Below, one piece after another: positions 17,769 to 27,397 of a stretch of 64,000 nucleotides of DNA; within the stretch, counting starts at the first letter, position 1, and each line of letters starts with the position of its first letter. The notes beneath the pieces were generated by a model, which had not been told where the DNA came from, did no database searches, and saw nothing but the letters and a program-made list of their open reading frames with translations. Made by a program: the position numbers and the translations under genes. This stretch comes from Chloroflexota bacterium. GTDB taxonomy: Bacteria > Chloroflexota > Limnocylindria > QHBO01. The stretch spans positions 175,227 through 239,226 of the forward strand of contig JBBPIR010000002.1 of NCBI GenBank assembly GCA_038040195.1, written 5' to 3'.

Positions 17769-20402
17769 CTACGAACGCTCCGTGTCCGCACCGGCGCCGG
17801 CAGGAACGCCCGAGCGTGCCATGTGCCGCTCCATTGCCGCTCGGCGGCTCAGGTTGACGCGGCCCATGCGGTCGATCTCGGTGACCACCACCATCAGCTC
17901 GTCGCCGATGGCCACCACGTCCTCGACCCGCGCGACGCGGAAATCGGCCAGCTGGCTGATGTGGACCAGGCCCTCCTTGCCGGGCAGGATCTCGACGAAG
18001 GCCCCGAAGTTCATGATCCGGGTCACCTTGCCCAGGTATTCCTTCCCGACCTCGACGTCGCGGGTCAGGCCCTCGATCCAGCGGACCGCCTTCTCGCCGG
18101 CCTCGCTTGAGACGGCGGCAATCTGGATCGTGCCGTCGTCCTCGACGTTGATCTGGGTCCCCGTCTCGGCGGTGATCTGGCGGATCACCTTGCCGCCGGC
18201 GCCGATGACGTCGCGGATCTTGTCGACCGGGATCTTGATGGTCGTGATTCGCGGCGCGTACGGGCTCAGCTCGGATCGGCTGGCGCTGATGACGGCCGTC
18301 ATCTTGTCCAGGATGAACAGCCGCGCGGTGCGGGCCTGTTCCAGGGCATCGCGCAGGATCTCGGTGGTGATGCCCTGCACCTTGATATCCATCTGCAGGG
18401 CGGTGACGCCCTCCGCGGTGCCGGCCACCTTGAAGTCCATATCACCGAACATATCCTCCTTGCCGGTGATGTCGGTGAGGACCGCGTAGCGGTTGGTGTC
18501 CGGATCGGTGATCAGGCCCATGGCCGCCCCGGCCACGGGGGCCGAGATCGGCACACCTGCGTCCATCAGGGCCAGGGTGCTGCCACACGTGCTGGCCATG
18601 CTGGTCGAGCCATTCGAGGACACGACTTCGCTGACCACCCGGATCACGTACGGGAACTCGTCGACCGGCGGCAGGACCGGCAGCAGGGCGCGCTCGGCGA
18701 GGGCACCATGACCGATCTCGCGCCGGCCGGGGCCCCGCATCGGCTTGGACTCGCCGACCGAGTACGGCGGCATGTTGTAGTGATGCAGGTATCGCTTCTC
18801 CGTCTCCGGCGAGATGGTGTCCAGGCGTTGGACGTCGCTGGACGGACCCAGGGTCGCGATCGTGAGGGCCTGTGTCTGGCCCCGGGTGAACAGGCCCGAC
18901 CCGTGGGTCCGGGGCAGGATGCCGACCTCCACCGAGATGGGCCGGATGGTGGTCGTGTCGCGTCCGTCGATGCGGATGTTCTCCGACAGCACCAGCTCCC
19001 GGACGGTGGCCTTGGTGAGCACGTCCATCAAGGGTGAGCCGATGCCGTGGCGGCGCCGGAGGTCCTCCAGGGCCTGGCCCTGCTCGGCCCGGTTGTAGGC
19101 CTCGCGACCGCGGCGCACCTCGGCCGCGATGTCGGCCCGAATGGCGTCCAGCCGTTCGACGAGGCCGGTGGTCAGGCTGATGAACAGCTCGGCCGTGGCC
19201 TCCGCGTCGGGCATCGCCCGATGAGCGGCACCGTGGTCCTTGCCGAAGATGAATCGCATGAGGTCCGCCAGCTTGTAGCTCCCCGCGTCGGGGTACAGCT
19301 GGTAGGCCAGCTCCAGCGTGTCATAGACAGCGCTTGGCTCCCAATGGACGTCGTTGGGGAGATGGCGCAGCACGAACGGCAGGTCGAAGCTCACGTTGTG
19401 GGCCACGACCGGCGCGTTGCCGACCCATTCGACGAAGCGCGGCAGCACCTCGGCCGCGGTGGGGGCCTTGGCCACGTCCTCGTCGGTCAGGCCGTGGACC
19501 TGATGGCCGATGATCGAACGACCGGGGTTGACCAGTGATTCGAACCGATCGACGACCGCTCCGTCGCGAACCCGCAGGGCGGCGACGTCGACGATGTAGC
19601 CGTGCTCCGGCTTCATCGAAGTGGTCTCGAGGTCGAGGATCACGAACTCGGTGCCCGGGCGGGCAAGCGCGCTTCCGAGCTTTGGGATGGACTCCGCGCG
19701 CGGGCCGAAGAATGGCGTGCGCTTGGGCGCGCCGGCGCTCGACACCAGCTTGTCCTGGAGCTCGATCGACTTCTGGAGCTCGGCGTGCCCCCAGGTGATG
19801 GCCTCGAGCATGGTGGCTTCGGGCAGGATCTTCGCGCCGGCCTCGACCATCATGATCGCGTCGCGCGTGCCGGCCACGACCAGGTCGAGCGTGCTGTTCT
19901 CGAGCTGGCTGTTGGTCGGGTTGGCCACGAACTGGCCATCGATGTATCCCACCCGGACCGCTCCGACGGGCCCCATGAATGGGATCGGGCTGACCGACAG
20001 GGCCGCCGAAGCGCCGTTCACGGCCAGGATGTCGGGGTCGTTTTCCTGGTCAGCCGACAGGACGGTGAGGACGACCTGAACGTCGTTCTTGTAGCCCTTC
20101 GGGAAGAGAGGGCGAATCGGGCGGTCCGTCAGCCGCATGGCCAGGATGGCGGCCTCGGACGGGCGCGACTCGCGCTTGATGAACCCGCCGGGGATCTTGC
20201 CCGCGGCGTACATCCGCTCCTCGAAGTCCACGGTGAGCGGGAAGAAGTCGATCCCCTCGCGGGGCTCGGCCGAGACGGCGGTGGCCAGCAGCACGGTGTC
20301 TCCGTAGCGGACCAGGACCGCTCCATCGGCCTGCTCGGCAAGCTTGCCCGTCTCCAGTGAGAAGGTTTGCCCGCCGATCTCTGTTTCAACCTTGATAGCC
20401 AA
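17769..20402 (-). CDS. pnp: Polyribonucleotide nucleotidyltransferase with an embedded DEDDh exonuclease domain
   Basis: An 877-aa PNPase, about 150-180 residues longer than usual. The first RNase PH half (about 1-220; [23 protein letters not shown]) is followed by an inserted DnaQ-like exonuclease (about 249-419). The remaining helical linker, the second RNase PH half ([25 protein letters not shown]), a KH domain ([12 protein letters not shown]) and an S1 domain follow. The insert has all five DEDDh residues: D257 and E259 in DLETT, D340 in HNVSFD, and H394 and D399 in HRAMPD. The start is TTG 20402, six bases after GGAGG; an ATG at 20441 would add 13 unrelated residues. It follows rpsO, as in many bacteria. 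Fusion by misassembly is unlikely because the frame is continuous and codon use is uniform. Confidence 0.95.
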   Translation of the reverse strand: MAIKVETEIGGQTFSLETGKLAEQADGAVLVRYGDTVLLATAVSAEPREGIDFFPLTVDFEERMYAAGKIPGGFIKRESRPSEAAILAMRLTDRPIRPLFPKGYKNDVQVVLTVLSADQENDPDILAVNGASAALSVSPIPFMGPVGAVRVGYIDGQFVANPTNSQLENSTLDLVVAGTRDAIMMVEAGAKILPEATMLEAITWGHAELQKSIELQDKLVSSAGAPKRTPFFGPRAESIPKLGSALARPGTEFVILDLETTSMKPEHGYIVDVAALRVRDGAVVDRFESLVNPGRSIIGHQVHGLTDEDVAKAPTAAEVLPRFVEWVGNAPVVAHNVSFDLPFVLRHLPNDVHWEPSAVYDTLELAYQLYPDAGSYKLADLMRFIFGKDHGAAHRAMPDAEATAELFISLTTGLVERLDAIRADIAAEVRRGREAYNRAEQGQALEDLRRRHGIGSPLMDVLTKATVRELVLSENIRIDGRDTTTIRPISVEVGILPRTHGSGLFTRGQTQALTIATLGPSSDVQRLDTISPETEKRYLHHYNMPPYSVGESKPMRGPGRREIGHGALAERALLPVLPPVDEFPYVIRVVSEVVSSNGSTSMASTCGSTLALMDAGVPISAPVAGAAMGLITDPDTNRYAVLTDITGKEDMFGDMDFKVAGTAEGVTALQMDIKVQGITTEILRDALEQARTARLFILDKMTAVISASRSELSPYAPRITTIKIPVDKIRDVIGAGGKVIRQITAETGTQINVEDDGTIQIAAVSSEAGEKAVRWIEGLTRDVEVGKEYLGKVTRIMNFGAFVEILPGKEGLVHISQLADFRVARVEDVVAIGDELMVVVTEIDRMGRVNLSRRAAMERHMARSGVPAGAGADTERS
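19146..19658 (-). other. DEDDh 3'-5' exonuclease domain inserted in PNPase
   Basis: This segment encodes the PolC/epsilon-type exonuclease fold: Exo [21 protein letters not shown], an intermediate LVNPGRSI...VHGLTDEDV region, Exo [17 protein letters not shown], and Exo [13 protein letters not shown]...[13 protein letters not shown]. It replaces or splits the start of the alpha-helical linker that normally joins the RNase PH halves (upstream boundary near [10 protein letters not shown], downstream near [15 protein letters not shown]). Hydrolytic activity on RNA or DNA is inferred from the intact catalytic residues. Confidence 0.9.
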
Positions 20403-20475
20403 GGAAATCCTCCAATATGGTGACGTGTCCGGCGCGGCCAACCCAACCTGGGTGGCGCGGCTCGGAGGGGGTGCG

Positions 20476-20518
20476 TCGCGTCCGACGCGAGAGTGGGTCG
20501 ACCCGGCGTGGCCGGGTC
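20476..20518 (-). promoter_or_regulatory. Two hairpins in the rpsO-pnp intergenic leader
   Basis: Between the rpsO stop and the pnp TTG are two perfect dyads: TCGCGTC-C-GACGCGA (20476-20490) and GACCCGGC-GTG-GCCGGGTC (20500-20518). Neither is followed by a T-tract on the minus strand, so they look more like processing or mRNA-stability structures than terminators. In E. coli the rpsO-pnp leader hairpin is cut by RNase III for PNPase autoregulation; a parallel here is inference. Confidence 0.5.
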
Positions 20519-20536
20519 ACGGGGTGAATGACGACG

Positions 20537-20806
20537 TTACCGGCGCAGGCCGAGACGGCCGATCACCGCGCGGTAGCGATCCACGTCCGTGCGGACGAGA
20601 TACGCGAGCAGGCGGCGGCGCTGGCCGACGAGCTTGAGCAGCCCGCGGCGCGAGGCGTTGTCCTTGGGATAGCTGCGCAAATGCTCCGTCAGTGACTTGA
20701 TCCGCTCGGTCAGGAGCGCGACCTGCACTTCGGGAGACCCGGTGTCGCCATCATGCGTTGCATAGTCGGTGGCGACGGCGACCTTCGTAGCCGGGTCGAG
20801 CGGCAA
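20537..20806 (-). CDS. rpsO: 30S ribosomal protein S15
   Basis: An 89-aa S15, the normal length, with [38 protein letters not shown] and a C-terminal RLGLRR. The start is TTG 20806: it follows GGAGG by five bases and gives the standard length, whereas ATG 20842 would add 12 residues unlike S15. Both rpsO and pnp therefore use TTG behind strong ribosome sites. A TACGAT -10 within the end of ribF could drive rpsO-pnp separately. Confidence 0.95.
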   Translation of the reverse strand: MPLDPATKVAVATDYATHDGDTGSPEVQVALLTERIKSLTEHLRSYPKDNASRRGLLKLVGQRRRLLAYLVRTDVDRYRAVIGRLGLRR

Positions 20807-20840
20807 ATGTTCCTCCACTTTCAATCTGTCGGTTCGTTGC

Positions 20841-20846
20841 ATCGTA
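20841..20846 (-). promoter_or_regulatory. -10 element (TACGAT) before rpsO
   Basis: TACGAT lies just upstream of and abutting the ribF stop, and would start a transcript with a leader of about 28 nt containing the GGAGG of rpsO. No good -35 was found. It would uncouple rpsO-pnp from the nusA operon. Confidence 0.35.
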
Positions 20847-21800
20847 TCAGACGATCCCGGCCAGCGCCGCCCGGGCCGCGACCTCGTCGCGCTGCATCTG
20901 GACTGTGAGCGCCGCCGCGGAATCAAACCGCTGCTCGTCGCGGAGCCGTGTCACGAGCTCGAGGCGTAGTTCTTGGCCGTAGAGATCGCCGTCCCAATCG
21001 AGGAGGTGCGCTTCGACGACAACATCGCCCTGGTCGTGGAACGTAGGCCGACGCCCGACGCTAACCAGCGCGCCCGTCGGGCTTGGGCCGGTCGGGCCGG
21101 CTGCCACGCCGGCGTAGATGCCGAGCGAAGGGAGCGCAGGGCGGTACCCGAACGCCAGGTTCGCGGTTGGATAGCCCATGGCTCGCCCCCGCCCGTCGCC
21201 GCGAACGACCTCACCGGTCAGGGCAGGGCGGCGCCCGAGCAACCGGGTGGCGTCCCGAACATTGCCTTCGGCCAGGACGCGGCGGATTCGACTCGACGAG
21301 ATTGGTCCGTCATCCATCTCCGGCTCGATCACGACGACGTCGAACCCATGGTCGGGGCCGATCTCCATCAGCCGCTGGGGGGTGCCGGCCCGGTCGCGGC
21401 CGAACGCCGTGTCGGGGGTCATCACGAGGGCCACCGTCCGCAATCCCGGCGCAAGGGCGTCAAGGAATGCTTCGGGCGGCATATCCCGAACCGATGCATC
21501 GAACCGGATGAGGATGGCCTCCACACCCGCATGCCGGATGCGACTCAGGTTCTCGGACAGTGGCGCCAACCAGTCCACGGCGTGGCCGGGGCGGATGACT
21601 TCGATCGGTGGTGGGTCGAAGACCAGCGCCACCGGCCCGGCGCCCCGAGCGGCGGCGGCCTCCCGCACGGCCGAGAGCAGAGCCCGATGTCCACGGTGTA
21701 CGCCATCGAACACACCCAGCGCCAGGGCCACTGGGCCGGTTGAGTCCCGAGCCGCGACGTCGGCGAGCGTCAATACCCGGTCGGCTGAAGGGTCAGTCAT
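20847..21800 (-). CDS. ribF: Bifunctional riboflavin kinase / FAD synthetase
   Basis: A 317-aa enzyme making FMN and FAD. The N-terminal nucleotidyltransferase domain shows [25 protein letters not shown] and [13 protein letters not shown]. The C-terminal flavokinase domain shows [20 protein letters not shown] and [11 protein letters not shown] 21800 overlaps the truB stop (ATGA), and the truB-ribF-rpsO order is common in bacteria. Open frame upstream of that ATG lies inside truB and is not used. Confidence 0.95.
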   Translation of the reverse strand: MTDPSADRVLTLADVAARDSTGPVALALGVFDGVHRGHRALLSAVREAAAARGAGPVALVFDPPPIEVIRPGHAVDWLAPLSENLSRIRHAGVEAILIRFDASVRDMPPEAFLDALAPGLRTVALVMTPDTAFGRDRAGTPQRLMEIGPDHGFDVVVIEPEMDDGPISSSRIRRVLAEGNVRDATRLLGRRPALTGEVVRGDGRGRAMGYPTANLAFGYRPALPSLGIYAGVAAGPTGPSPTGALVSVGRRPTFHDQGDVVVEAHLLDWDGDLYGQELRLELVTRLRDEQRFDSAAALTVQMQRDEVAARAALAGIV

Positions 21801-22672
21801 GCCGACGGCTCGGCCAGGACCTTCTGGGGGTGCAGGACCCCGTCGGCGAGAAGGCCCACGCCCAATACGCCCGATGGGCCGCGGACCAATACTCGCCCAT
21901 CTCCGGACCACGGCAGCTCGCCGCCATTCCCGAACCGGCGGGCCTGCTCCTCGTCCAGCGCGAGTTGAGGCAGGTCCACGAGCTGCTCGAGGGGAACCAG
22001 CGCCTGGTCGAGCCGGCCCTCGCGCGCCAGTGTCTCCAGCTCCGAGGGTGTCCGGGCGTCACTCGCCGCAAGCCCGGCCGCTTCGGTGCGCCGCAACGCA
22101 CGCAGGTAGCCGCCGCACCCCAGCTGCTCACCGAGGTCGCGGGCAATCGAACGCACGTAGGTTCCCGGGCCAGTCTGCAAGTCGAGGTGGAGGTCGAGCC
22201 ACCCGTCCCCCGCCGTGACATCGAGGAGGCGCAGGGCATGCACCGTCACCTCCCGCGTTGGCAGATCCAGGGCGCTTCCGCGACGGGCCGCGCGGTGGGC
22301 CGTTCGGCCACCCTGCTTGCGGGCGGAGAAGGCGGGCGGGCGCTGCTGGAACGTGCCCACGAACGCACCCAGTGCGGCTTCAGCCGCGTCCACGCCGGGC
22401 GGAGGCCCGCCCGCCTCGAGAGGCCCCTCCCCGTCATCGGTCCGCGACCGGAACCCCAGCCGCACGACGGCGTCATAGCGCTTGGGCCCAGCCGTCAGCT
22501 CCTGGCTCAGCCGGGTGGCGCCGCCGACCAGGATCGGGAGCACTCCCGAGGCCAACGGATCCAGCGTACCGGCGTGACCGATGCGTTGCATCCCGCTCAG
22601 GCGGCGGACCAGGCCGACCATGTCGTGGGATGTGGGCCCGACCGGCTTGTCGAGGTTAAGGACGCCGATCAT
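21797..22672 (-). CDS. truB: tRNA pseudouridine(55) synthase
   Basis: A 291-aa TruB that makes psi-55 in the T-loop of tRNAs. It has GVLNLDKPVGPTSHDMV at the N-terminus, the catalytic Asp in GTLDPLASGVLPILVGGATRL, KRYDAVVRLG, and GTYVRSIARDLGEQLG. A C-terminal PUA-like extension is short. The start overlaps the 3' end of nrnA by 17 bp, consistent with coupled translation. Confidence 0.96.
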   Translation of the reverse strand: MIGVLNLDKPVGPTSHDMVGLVRRLSGMQRIGHAGTLDPLASGVLPILVGGATRLSQELTAGPKRYDAVVRLGFRSRTDDGEGPLEAGGPPPGVDAAEAALGAFVGTFQQRPPAFSARKQGGRTAHRAARRGSALDLPTREVTVHALRLLDVTAGDGWLDLHLDLQTGPGTYVRSIARDLGEQLGCGGYLRALRRTEAAGLAASDARTPSELETLAREGRLDQALVPLEQLVDLPQLALDEEQARRFGNGGELPWSGDGRVLVRGPSGVLGVGLLADGVLHPQKVLAEPSA

Positions 22673-23633
22673 CGGCGCGTTTCAGCTCACGCTCGCATTC
22701 CGCCAGCACGCGGTCTCGGGCCACGCCCAACGGCGCGTCGACCGTGCAGCCGGCGGCGCGCGCATGCCCACCACCCCCGAATGCGGCTGCGACCGCCACC
22801 GCATCGGCCCGTGCCGAGGTCCGGATGCTGACCCGGGTGACGGCTGGTCCCTGCTCCTTGAACAGGAGGACGATGTCCGTGTCGCGGGCCAGTCCCAGCA
22901 GGTCGATGAATCCTTCGCTCGCGTCGAGCGAGGTGCCGGTCTCGGCCATCATGGCCGCGGTCAGGGCGGCATGGACCACCCGCCCCTCGCTGGCCGTCGC
23001 GACGCCGGCCAGTGCACGGCCCCATAGGGTCAGCGTCGTGAACGGTTTCTCGGCGTAGATGGCCCGGTGGATGGCCGCCAGCGATGCCCCGGCTTCGACC
23101 AGCGATGCCGCCACGCGTAGCGTGCGTGGGGTGACGTTGGGGTGGGCAAACGTGTGGGTGTCATTGACGACCCCGGCCAGCAGGACCGTTGCCAGCTCCG
23201 GATCCAGCTCGACGCCGAGATCGGGCAGCAGGAGCGTCACCATCTCACAGGTCGAGGCCGCGCCCGGGTCGACCATGTTGACCGCGCCGAACCCGGGGTT
23301 GCTCACGTGATGGTCGATGTTCACGATCCGCGCCCGCGCGAGCCAGTCGGCGTGGTCGGTCGAGATCCGTCCGACCCGAGCCAGGTCCCCGGCGTCCACG
23401 ATCACCGCCACGTCCGGTTCGAGCGCGGGCGCGGTCCGCACCTCCGCCACGCGCGGCAGGAACTGGAGGTAGGGCGGCACCGGGTCGGCCATCACGACCT
23501 CGGTCGGGATGCCGTATCGCTCCCCCACCATGCGGATCGCCAGCGCGGCTCCCAGCGTGTCGGCGTCCGGGTTCTCATGACCGATGGCCGTGATCCGCTG
23601 CGCGCCGCGCAGGGCGGCGACGACCTCCTTCAT
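22656..23633 (-). CDS. nrnA: DHH/DHHA1 phosphoesterase, NrnA-type oligoribonuclease / pAp phosphatase
   Basis: A 325-aa DHH-family enzyme expected to degrade short oligoribonucleotides and 3'-phosphoadenosine-5'-phosphate. Metal-binding motifs are HENPDADTLGAALAI (19-33), VIVDAGD and NIDHHVSNPGFG. The C-terminal DHHA1 domain ends with AAFGGGGHARAAGCTV, the GGGH nucleotide-binding loop. It overlaps rbfA by four bases. Members also cleave pGpG or pApA, which could matter alongside the c-di-GMP proteins here, but specificity cannot be read from sequence. Confidence 0.9.
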   Translation of the reverse strand: MKEVVAALRGAQRITAIGHENPDADTLGAALAIRMVGERYGIPTEVVMADPVPPYLQFLPRVAEVRTAPALEPDVAVIVDAGDLARVGRISTDHADWLARARIVNIDHHVSNPGFGAVNMVDPGAASTCEMVTLLLPDLGVELDPELATVLLAGVVNDTHTFAHPNVTPRTLRVAASLVEAGASLAAIHRAIYAEKPFTTLTLWGRALAGVATASEGRVVHAALTAAMMAETGTSLDASEGFIDLLGLARDTDIVLLFKEQGPAVTRVSIRTSARADAVAVAAAFGGGGHARAAGCTVDAPLGVARDRVLAECERELKRADDRRP

Positions 23634-23986
23634 CGGTCTTTGTCCTCGGCGGCGTCCAGGTCGCGGAGCAGCTTGAGGACCCGATCGCCGTCCGCGATCG
23701 ATTCATCGGCCCGGAACACGAGACGCGGGATATGCCGGATGGTGAGGCGTTCCCCCAGCCGGTGCCGAAGCCAGCCGGCGGCATCGGTCAGGGCGGTCAG
23801 GGTCTTCGCCTGGTCCTGGTCAGGCCCGTACACCGAGACCCACACGCGCGCCTGGGTGAGGTCCGGCGCGGTGTCGACCCGGGTCACGGTGGCGAACCCG
23901 ACTCGCGGGTCGTTCATCTCGCGCTGCAGGATCTGCATCAGCTCGGCGCGAATCTGGCTGTCCAGGCGGTCGGTGCGCTGACTCAC
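23630..23986 (-). CDS. rbfA: 30S ribosome-binding factor A
   Basis: A 118-aa RbfA, a KH-like cold-shock factor for 16S rRNA 5' end maturation. Recognisable are the N-terminal RTDRLDSQIRAELMQILQREMNDPRVG, the ARVWVSVYG strand, and the C-terminal RHIPRLVFRADESI. It lies between infB and nrnA in the classical nusA-infB-rbfA order. The stop overlaps nrnA's start (ATGA). Confidence 0.95.
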   Translation of the reverse strand: MSQRTDRLDSQIRAELMQILQREMNDPRVGFATVTRVDTAPDLTQARVWVSVYGPDQDQAKTLTALTDAAGWLRHRLGERLTIRHIPRLVFRADESIADGDRVLKLLRDLDAAEDKDR

Positions 23987-24011
23987 CGGGTTCCCGTCCC
24001 CTTCCTCAGGC

Positions 24012-25910
24012 TCAGGCGGACGCCTCCGACACCATCTGGAAGCACTCGATCACGTCGCCCTCGGCGATCTCCGGCGATCCTGCCAGCCCGATCCCACACT
24101 CGAATCCGGCCGCCACCTCGCGGATGTCGTCCTTGAACCGCCGCAGCGACTCGATCCGCGTCTCGGTGACAAGCTGGCCGCCCCGCATGAGTCGAGCCTC
24201 GGCGCCGCGCAGGATCCGGCCGTCGAGGACGTACGAGCCGGCCACCTGGCCCGCCTTGCCTGCCTTGATCACCTGCCGCACCTCGGCGTGACCCTCGATC
24301 TGCTCGACCTGCTTGGGGGTCAGGAGCCCCTGGAGGGCCAGGCTGATGTCATCGGTCAGCTTGTAGATGACCTCGTACAGGCGGACGTCGACGCCGGAGG
24401 CCTCCACCGCCCGCTCGGCACCGGGGTCCAGCTTGGTGTTGAAGCCGACCACCACCGCGCTCGACGCGGCGCCCAGCACGACGTCGGACTCGTTGATGTC
24501 CCCGGCCCCCTCGCTCAGGATGTTGATTCGGACCTCCCCGGTGCTGAGCCGATCCAGCGCGTGGCGGATGGCCCCCAGCGAGCCCTGGACATCGGTCTTC
24601 AGGATCACGCGCAGCTCCTTGACCTCGGCGGCCTGGATCTGGGCGCTGATGTCCTCGAGGCTGGTCGGGCCGCGTCCGTCGCCGCCGGGTCCGTGGCGCT
24701 CCACGACCTCGGCAGCGTCGCGGGCCGCCTTTTCGTCGGCGACCACCCGCAACTGGTCGCCGGCCTCGGGCAGGTCCTGGAGCCCGAGGATCTCCACCGC
24801 GGTGGCGGGCTCGGCCTGGCGAACGCGGCGCCCGGCTGCGTTTTGGAGGGCCCTCACGCGTCCATACGTCTTACCCACGGTCACCACGTCGCCGACCTTG
24901 ATTGTGCCGTTCTGGACCAGCACGGTGGCGACGTTGCCCCGGCCCTTGTCGACCTTGGACTCGATGATCGTGCCGTACGCCTCACGATTCGGGTTGGCCT
25001 TCAGGTTCTGGAGGTCGGCGACCAGGCCGATCATCTCCAGCAGGTGATCCAGCCCGGTCCCCTGCTTGGCCGAAACCGGGACCGCGATCACGTCGCCGCC
25101 GTACTCCTCGATCAAGACTCCGATGTCGGCCAGCTCCTGCTTGACCCGATCCGGGTTGGCATCCGGCTTGTCGATCTTGTTGATGGCCACGATCATCGGC
25201 ACCCGGGCGGCACGGACGTGGTCGATGGCCTCGCGAGTCTGGGGCATGACGCCGTCGTCGGCGGCCACCACGATCACCGCGATATCGGTGACCTGTGCGC
25301 CCCGGGCGCGCATGGCCGTGAAGGCCTCGTGGCCCGGCGTGTCGAGGAACACGATGCGCCGGTCGCCGTGGACTGCCTCCGAAGCGCCGATGTGCTGGGT
25401 GATGCCGCCGGCCTCGCGAGCGACCACCGCCGTGCTGCGGATGGCGTCCAGCAGGCTCGTCTTGCCGTGGTCGACGTGACCCATGACGGTCACGATCGGG
25501 GCGCGGGTGACCAGGTCGTCGGGGGCGTCCTCGCCCCAGGGCGTAATCCGAACACCGTCCTCGGCGGCGGCGCCCGGCGCGACGAGCTCCTGGGCATCGG
25601 CCGCGGTCTTCTCGGCGGCTCCCCGCTCGACCAGCTCGTAGCCCAGCTCGGCCGCCACGAGTGACGCGGTGTCGTAGTCGATGGACTGATTGATGGTGGC
25701 GAAGATCCCGTTGCGGATGAGCTCGCTGATCACCGCCGCGGTGCTGATGCCGAGCGCCTCGGCCAGGTCCTGGACCACGATCGAGGTGCCGATCTCCACC
25801 GGCCCGCTGGGGCGCGGCAGAGTCGGGGTTTCGACGCTGGCGCTCGTCGACTCGCGACGGCGCGGGGGCCGTGGGCCGCGGCGCTGCTGGGTATACCTAC
25901 GAGGCGGCAT
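24012..25910 (-). CDS. infB: Translation initiation factor IF-2
   Basis: A 632-aa GTPase that positions initiator tRNA. The N-terminus is short: an Arg/Pro-rich start and one IF2_N domain (about 40-100), lacking the long charged domain of many IF-2 proteins. The G domain has GHVDHGKT (144-151), DTPGHEAF and [10 protein letters not shown], followed by domains II, III and IV ([10 protein letters not shown] at the end). Its start overlaps the rnpM stop by 14 bp. Confidence 0.97.
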   Translation of the reverse strand: MPPRRYTQQRRGPRPPRRRESTSASVETPTLPRPSGPVEIGTSIVVQDLAEALGISTAAVISELIRNGIFATINQSIDYDTASLVAAELGYELVERGAAEKTAADAQELVAPGAAAEDGVRITPWGEDAPDDLVTRAPIVTVMGHVDHGKTSLLDAIRSTAVVAREAGGITQHIGASEAVHGDRRIVFLDTPGHEAFTAMRARGAQVTDIAVIVVAADDGVMPQTREAIDHVRAARVPMIVAINKIDKPDANPDRVKQELADIGVLIEEYGGDVIAVPVSAKQGTGLDHLLEMIGLVADLQNLKANPNREAYGTIIESKVDKGRGNVATVLVQNGTIKVGDVVTVGKTYGRVRALQNAAGRRVRQAEPATAVEILGLQDLPEAGDQLRVVADEKAARDAAEVVERHGPGGDGRGPTSLEDISAQIQAAEVKELRVILKTDVQGSLGAIRHALDRLSTGEVRINILSEGAGDINESDVVLGAASSAVVVGFNTKLDPGAERAVEASGVDVRLYEVIYKLTDDISLALQGLLTPKQVEQIEGHAEVRQVIKAGKAGQVAGSYVLDGRILRGAEARLMRGGQLVTETRIESLRRFKDDIREVAAGFECGIGLAGSPEIAEGDVIECFQMVSEASA

Positions 25911-26145
25911 GGGCTCCGCCGCTCAATCCGAGGGCGCGGGCAATGGCCTGGTCCCGTCCCGCGCTCGCCTGGCAGGCGGGATCGGCGCAGACGTACGTTC
26001 CCCGCCCTGGCATGCGGCCCGACGGGTCGGTCACCGCCAGCCCGTCCGCGGTGCGCACGACGCGCTGCATCTCACGCTTGGTCCGCACCTGGCGGCACAC
26101 GGCGCAGGTCCGCTGCGGCTGACGGTCAGGCCGTCGCTTTGGCAT
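25897..26145 (-). CDS. rnpM: RNase P modulator RnpM (YlxR, DUF448)
   Basis: An 82-aa YlxR-family RNA-binding protein, reported in Bacillus to bind RNase P RNA. The sequence shows RTCAVCRQVRTKREMQRVVR and GRMPGRGTYVCADPACQ. ATG 26145 is chosen because MPKRRPDRQPQRTC is the usual start; GTG 26172 would add nine residues. The gene begins inside the last codons of nusA and ends inside infB, the standard nusA-ylxR-infB arrangement. Confidence 0.9.
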   Translation of the reverse strand: MPKRRPDRQPQRTCAVCRQVRTKREMQRVVRTADGLAVTDPSGRMPGRGTYVCADPACQASAGRDQAIARALGLSGGAHAAS

Positions 26146-27286
26146 CTTCGTGGCCTTCCGTGGCCTCCGCACCCGCCGCGCCTTCGGTGCCGTCCGCAGA
26201 TGACGGAGCGACGCGCGCTCCGCCGGCGCCGGCCGCCGCCACGCCCGCGTCGGAGCGGATGTCGATCCGCCAGCCCGTCAGCTTGGCCGCCAATCGGGCA
26301 TTCTGGCCTTCGCGGCCAATGGCCAGCGACAGCTGGCGCTCGGGGACGATGACGTTGGCGATCCGGTGCTCCTCGTCGATCCGCACCTCAATGACCTCGG
26401 CCGGAGACAGCGCCTCGGCCACGAACTGCGACGGGTCCTCGTTCCACAGCACGACGTCGACCTTCTCGCCGTTCAGCTCGGCCACGATGGCCTGGATCCG
26501 GGTCCCGCGCTGCCCCACCGCCGCGCCCTTGGCATCCACGCCCGGCTGGCGGCTTTCGACCGCTACCTTGGATCGACTCCCGGCCTCGCGCGCGATGCCG
26601 CGGATCACCACTGATCCGTTGTAGATCTCGGGGATCTCCATCTCCATCAGTCGGCGCAGGAACCCTCGGTGCGTGCGGCTGGCGACCAGCACCGGGCCTC
26701 GCGTCGTGCGGCGCACCTCGAGAACGAACACCTTGAGGTGCTGTCCGATCCTGTAATGCTCGCCCGGGAGCTGCTCGCTGACGGAGAGCACGGCCTCCAC
26801 CCCCCGGCCCATGTCGAGGACGACGGCCGATTCAGTGGTGCGCGTCACCACCCCGGTCAGGATCTCGCCCTCGCGGCTCACGTACTGGTGGTAGACCACG
26901 TCTCGCTCCGCCTCGCGCAGGCGCTGGCGATACACCTGGCCCGCGGTCTGGGCCGCGATCCGGCCCAGCTGGGCCTGGGTCACGTTCTCGGGGATCCGAA
27001 CGCGCCCGCCCACGCCGACTCCAGGCTCGATCTCGATCGCCTCGGACACGGTCTTCTGAAGCTCGGGATCGGTCACCTCGGTGTCGCCGGCGACCACCTC
27101 GTACTCGCGGTAGACGCTGATCTCTCCGGTCTCAGGGTCGATCTTGACCACCACGTTCTCGGGTGCTTCCGCGTTGCGCCGGTAGGCAGATTCGATCGCC
27201 TGCTCAAGCGTCTGGAGCAGGATGTCCTGGGGGACGCCCTTCTCGGCATTGAGCTGCAGCAGGGCGCCGATGAAGTCGCGGTTCAC
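26126..27286 (-). CDS. nusA: Transcription termination/antitermination factor NusA
   Basis: A 386-aa NusA with the N-terminal RNAP-binding domain (ALLQLNAEKGVPQDILLQTLEQA), an S1 domain (GVVTRTTESAVVLDMG), KH1 (GVDAKGAAVGQRGTRIQAI) and KH2 (LSLAIGREGQNARLAAKLTG). An Ala/Gly-rich tail replaces the C-terminal acidic repeats of enterobacteria. GTG 27286 follows GGGAGG by 7 nt. The rimP gene usually found directly upstream is absent; instead there is a promoter and an attenuator-like hairpin. Confidence 0.97.
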   Translation of the reverse strand: MNRDFIGALLQLNAEKGVPQDILLQTLEQAIESAYRRNAEAPENVVVKIDPETGEISVYREYEVVAGDTEVTDPELQKTVSEAIEIEPGVGVGGRVRIPENVTQAQLGRIAAQTAGQVYRQRLREAERDVVYHQYVSREGEILTGVVTRTTESAVVLDMGRGVEAVLSVSEQLPGEHYRIGQHLKVFVLEVRRTTRGPVLVASRTHRGFLRRLMEMEIPEIYNGSVVIRGIAREAGSRSKVAVESRQPGVDAKGAAVGQRGTRIQAIVAELNGEKVDVVLWNEDPSQFVAEALSPAEVIEVRIDEEHRIANVIVPERQLSLAIGREGQNARLAAKLTGWRIDIRSDAGVAAAGAGGARVAPSSADGTEGAAGAEATEGHEDAKATA

Positions 27287-27308
27287 GCTGGCACCTCCCT
27301 GCCGGGCG

Positions 27309-27346
27309 AAAAACAGGACGTGGGCTCGCAGACCGACCCACGTCCT
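27309..27346 (-). terminator. Attenuator-like hairpin in the nusA leader
   Basis: On the minus strand AGGACGTGGG (27346-27337), a 12-nt loop and CCCACGTCCT (27324-27315) form a perfect 10-bp stem followed by GTTTTT. This is a canonical intrinsic terminator. It lies between the promoter (-10 at 27398-27403) and the nusA ribosome site (27294-27300), so it would stop transcripts before nusA unless read through. A smaller CGGTC-TTGC-GACCG hairpin upstream could compete or assist. Confidence 0.7.
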
Positions 27347-27397
27347 AAATAAACAGCTGTATCGGTTTGGTCCGCACCGGTCGCAAGACCGTCAGCG

